DNA of 7,599 nucleotides. Source: Phycisphaerae bacterium. GTDB lineage: Bacteria > Planctomycetota > Phycisphaerae > Sedimentisphaerales > Anaerobacaceae. The DNA lies in the NCBI GenBank assembly GCA_030667885.1, contig DAOUVA010000200.1, positions 1 to 7,599 on the forward strand, written 5' to 3'. The notes below the pieces were generated by a model. It saw only the letters and a list, made by a program, of their open reading frames with translations, was not told the origin of the DNA and did not search any database. Positions 5,297 to 7,599 of the stretch are shown here, piece after piece (positions within the stretch are counted from its first letter, which is position 1; every line of letters starts with the position of its first letter). The position numbers and the translations under genes were made by a program.

Positions 5297-6451
5297 ATGG
5301 AAAAAATTTCCAAACCAAAAGTCATATTATTAATTGAGACTTCGCGTGCATACGGCCGTGCCCTGCTTCGCGGGATTACAAAATACTCCCGCCTCCACGG
5401 TCCATGGGTATTCTACAGTGAACCCGGGGGGCTGGAAAAAGCAATGCCGCATCTCGAAGGGTGGGGCGCCAACGGCATTATCATGCGCGACTCGCTAAAA
5501 GGCGAAAAAGTAATAAAGATGAGAGTACCGGTTATAGTTACCGTTCACCTCAAAGAGCAAATCTCAGGATTCCCCTTTATCGACACAGATGGCGTCAAGA
5601 TAGGAGAGATGGCGGCAGAACATTTTTTGGACAGGGGATTTCGCTACTTAGGCTTCTGCGGTTATAACGAATTGCACTGGTCCCGGGCGCGATGTCAAAA
5701 CTTCGTTAGCAAAATTGCAGAAGCCGGTTTCGACACGAATATCTACAAGCCAAAAGGCGCAAAACGTCGTCGGTCTGTCGAGAAAGAACAATTGCTTATG
5801 GCCGAATGGCTAAAGTCACTGCCAAAACCGGTGGGCGTGATGGCAGCTAATGATGACAGAGGGCGACAACTGACGGAGGTATGCAAGATTGTGGGTTTGC
5901 GGGTGCCGGAGGAAGTGGCAATTATCGGAGTGGACAACGACGACTTAGTCTGTGAGTTATCCGACCCGCCACTGTCAAGCGTAGCTCTTAACGTGGAACG
6001 TGGAGGTTACGAGGCGGCAGAGCTGCTGGACAGACTGATGAAAGACGAAAAGATGCGCAACCAGAGCATAATAATCCCACCGACGCATATTGAGGTTAGA
6101 CAATCGACCGACATTCTGGCGATAGAAGACAAGGACATAATTAATGCGGTGCGTTTTATTAACGAAAATGCGAGGCATCCGATACGAGTTGGCGAGGTGG
6201 CGGATGCGGTAGCTTTGTCCCGGCGTGCTTTGCAACAGCGATTTCGCAAGAGCCTCAACCGCACGGTACATGACGAAATCAGGCGTGCGCGTATGAAGCA
6301 GGTTGCCCGGATGCTTGCAGAGACAAACCTGTCGGTATCAGAGATTGCGTTCACGCTGGGATACTCGGGGGTAGAGAAGATATCTCGCTATTTTCGTCGA
6401 GAAATGGGCATGACGCCGGTTGCTTACCGGAAATATTACGGGCTTAAATAG
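5297..6451 (+). CDS. XylR-family regulator: LacI-like sugar-sensing domain fused to AraC HTH
   Basis: This 384-residue protein is close to the length of E. coli XylR (about 390). Residues 7-272 form a periplasmic-binding-protein-like effector domain: V-I-L-L-I-E-T-S-R-A-Y-G-R at the start, G-F-R-Y-L-G-F-C-G (114-122), G-V-M-A-A-N-D-D-R-G (180-189), and V-A-I-I-G-V-D-N-D (207-215) followed by P-P-L-S-S-V, the usual LacI/XylR pattern. There is no N-terminal LacI helix-turn-helix. Residues 278-380 are an AraC DNA-binding domain with two helix-turn-helix units (about 296-324 and 346-379); the second carries the signature S-E-I-A-F-T-L-G-Y and F-R-R-E-M-G-M-T-P-x-x-Y-R. It is a cytoplasmic transcription factor expected to respond to a sugar. 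The start has AAGGTGA at 5286-5292, four bases upstream. It is divergent from the pseudopilin gene, so that gene and the large secreted-protein gene are likely targets. The ligand cannot be deduced; no xylose isomerase gene is visible here. Confidence 0.9.
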   Translation: MEKISKPKVILLIETSRAYGRALLRGITKYSRLHGPWVFYSEPGGLEKAMPHLEGWGANGIIMRDSLKGEKVIKMRVPVIVTVHLKEQISGFPFIDTDGVKIGEMAAEHFLDRGFRYLGFCGYNELHWSRARCQNFVSKIAEAGFDTNIYKPKGAKRRRSVEKEQLLMAEWLKSLPKPVGVMAANDDRGRQLTEVCKIVGLRVPEEVAIIGVDNDDLVCELSDPPLSSVALNVERGGYEAAELLDRLMKDEKMRNQSIIIPPTHIEVRQSTDILAIEDKDIINAVRFINENARHPIRVGEVADAVALSRRALQQRFRKSLNRTVHDEIRRARMKQVARMLAETNLSVSEIAFTLGYSGVEKISRYFRREMGMTPVAYRKYYGLK

Positions 6452-6480
6452 TCGAAAGTCATATTTTAAGACTGCTAAGT

Positions 6481-7302
6481 TCAGCCGGAGTATTCACAAA
6501 GCCTCAGGACGGCAAGTTTGATATCTTCAAATCTTTTGTCACCTGCTTCTCGTTCAACGGCCAATGAGCCTGTGTAACCTGCCTGTTTAAGAACATTGAG
6601 AAAATCATCTGGGCTTACCTGACCGGAGCCCCAGGGAACCTCGGCGCCCCACGTGCCGGGCGTCTGTGTGCGGAGAGCATCTTTTATGTGAACGTGTTTT
6701 ATCCAGGGCGCAAGTATCCGAACGGCTTCGATAGGGTCGCCTTTGTCGTATAAAATCATATTCGCAGGGTCAAAGTTGACGGCAAGAGCTGGGTGGTTTA
6801 TCCGCTCGAGAAAGTCTCGCAGGTGGTTGGCGGATTCCTGTCCCGTTTCCATAAGGAGCTGAACATTGTTTTGGGCGGCCCTGTCGGCAAGTATTTTTGT
6901 TCTTTCGGTAAATTCCCCCACGGACTTGTCGTCGGAAATATCAAGGAAGCCGAAATGAAGTGAAAGGTATTTCACGTTAAGTCCAGCGGTAATATCGACG
7001 GCGTCAAAAACCTTTTTTTTGTTGTCCTGCCAGTGCTGGTCGGGGACGATGCCGCCTGTTGCTTTAATCGATTGGAGGGTGGAGTAATCCTCCTGTGGAA
7101 AATCAATCATCGTTGCGGTTATGTCCCAATTTTGTTTTTGAACCTGTTCGATGTAATTTTGACCATCTTCGGCCAAAGCAGGTGAAAGCGCGAGATGGAC
7201 GCAGCTCAGGTTTGTCTGTTGGCGTAAAGAATCAAGTGTATCAAAGTCACTGCCCAGCGACCAGGTACAAACAGCTATGGGCCAGTTATTACATTTAATC
7301 AT
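6481..7302 (-). CDS. Sugar phosphate isomerase/epimerase-like TIM-barrel protein
   Basis: The 273-residue length is typical of the AP endonuclease 2/xylose isomerase-like TIM-barrel superfamily. Motifs follow the barrel order: I-A-V-C-T-W-S-L near the N-terminus (9-16), Y-L-S-L-H-F-G (112-118), L-L-M-E-T-G (149-154), V-N-F-D-P-A-N (175-181), K-H-V-H-I-K-D (202-208), P-W-G-S-G (223-227) and A-V-E-R-E (248-252). The likely metal-binding set is E152, D178, a histidine of H203/H205, and E250, as in sugar epimerases and isomerases of this fold. There is no signal peptide, so it is cytoplasmic. The start codon overlaps the stop of the upstream dehydrogenase gene by ATGA, so the two are probably translationally coupled and act on the same sugar or polyol. 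The exact substrate is unknown. The gene converges on the regulator gene with 29 bases between stops and no clear terminator. Confidence 0.87.
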   Translation of the reverse strand: MIKCNNWPIAVCTWSLGSDFDTLDSLRQQTNLSCVHLALSPALAEDGQNYIEQVQKQNWDITATMIDFPQEDYSTLQSIKATGGIVPDQHWQDNKKKVFDAVDITAGLNVKYLSLHFGFLDISDDKSVGEFTERTKILADRAAQNNVQLLMETGQESANHLRDFLERINHPALAVNFDPANMILYDKGDPIEAVRILAPWIKHVHIKDALRTQTPGTWGAEVPWGSGQVSPDDFLNVLKQAGYTGSLAVEREAGDKRFEDIKLAVLRLCEYSG

Positions 7303-7599
7303 TGGATGGAGACTTCCTTTTTGGTTAATGCTGATTGTTTTTCTGCCAGAATAAGTCTGACCGAATCGAGTGAGTGCGCCGGTGTTATTATTTCGGGCAC
7401 CTTACTGCCCTGTATTGTGTTTACGAAATGTGCGATTTCGCGGGAATAACCGTCGCCCGGCTCAACATCAGGCGTAAGGGCATCTCCCTGTTCGGGACAC
7501 AGTTTGAAGGCAGGTGCTCGCGTACAATCATAAACGATGGTTGCTTTTTCGAGGATGATATTAAAACTCATCTCAAATCCGAAGGCCGGCGACATAACA
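7299..7599 (-). CDS. C-terminal part of a Gfo/Idh/MocA-family oxidoreductase (5' truncated)
   Basis: The frame is open to the right edge and ends at TGA (7301-7299); 99 complete codons are visible. The fragment has the look of the C-terminal domain of Gfo/Idh/MocA NAD(P)-dependent dehydrogenases: a beta-sheet segment (F-N-I-I-L-E-K-A-T-I-V-Y-D), then G-Y-S-R-E-I-A-H-F-V-N-T-I-Q-G and the closing helix with A-H-S-L-D-S-V-R-L-I-L-A-E. The N-terminal Rossmann fold and the catalytic E-K-P region lie outside the window, so the assignment rests on this tail alone. The ATG at 7595 is internal, because the frame continues upstream with a Val codon. It overlaps the isomerase start by four bases. Dehydrogenase/isomerase pairs of this sort are common in inositol and sugar catabolic clusters. 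Confidence 0.75.
   Translation of the reverse strand, partial: VMSPAFGFEMSFNIILEKATIVYDCTRAPAFKLCPEQGDALTPDVEPGDGYSREIAHFVNTIQGSKVPEIITPAHSLDSVRLILAEKQSALTKKEVSIQ

Noticed and set aside
5297..6451. Naming the regulator xylR and assigning xylose as its ligand
   Set aside because: The family match is to domain architecture only. No xylose isomerase or xylulokinase gene is visible, and planctomycete XylR-type proteins are numerous and mostly uncharacterised.
6443..6473. Weak inverted repeats CTTAAA/TTTAAG and AGTC/GACT between the convergent regulator and isomerase genes
   Set aside because: Stems are short, AT-rich and lack a T-run, so I did not call a terminator.

Overview
The window looks like part of a Planctomycetota genome, most likely class Phycisphaerae (Sedimentisphaerales-like). 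This is inferred from recognised protein architecture, not from a database search. The markers are a secreted protein with planctomycete-style Fn3-like repeats, LamG and dockerin-like helices, a prepilin-type protein with an H-X9-D tail and a C-terminus ending in W-M-K-D-F-K-D-Y, and a XylR-type sensor/AraC regulator beside them.

Layout. Positions 1-102 hold the last 33 codons of an unrecognised plus-strand gene, closed by a clear rho-independent terminator (130-164). A small plus-strand pilin-like membrane protein follows (195-557). It converges on a very large minus-strand gene (675-3944) for a secreted 1089-residue modular protein, and the two share a perfect 10-bp hairpin terminator (599-629). 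Upstream on the minus strand, after a 234-bp gap, lies a type II/IV pseudopilin gene (4179-4988). The roughly 300-bp region 4989-5296 separates it from the divergent plus-strand XylR-family regulator (5297-6451). The window ends with a minus-strand pair, a TIM-barrel sugar isomerase/epimerase-like protein (6481-7302) and the C-terminus of a Gfo/Idh/MocA-type dehydrogenase (7299 to the edge), joined by an ATGA overlap.

How it may work together. The regulator has a LacI/XylR-like sugar-sensing part and an AraC DNA-binding part. It is transcribed away from a pseudopilin gene that is followed on the same strand by a large secreted, probably carbohydrate-associated protein. The divergent region carries matched promoter-like elements, an 11-bp inverted repeat that overlaps both -10 elements, a bulged dyad between them and a tandem direct repeat in the pseudopilin leader. 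The simplest hypothesis is a sugar-responsive surface module: a pilin-like component and a secreted multidomain protein made on demand, next to intracellular sugar-processing enzymes. The substrate, and any physical contact between the pseudopilin and the large protein, cannot be read from the sequence.

No tRNA, rRNA, CRISPR array, insertion sequence or replication origin was seen. The most unusual material is the regulatory architecture at 5053-5209 and the pairing of a cysteine-rich H-X9-DL pseudopilin with a dockerin/LamG protein.
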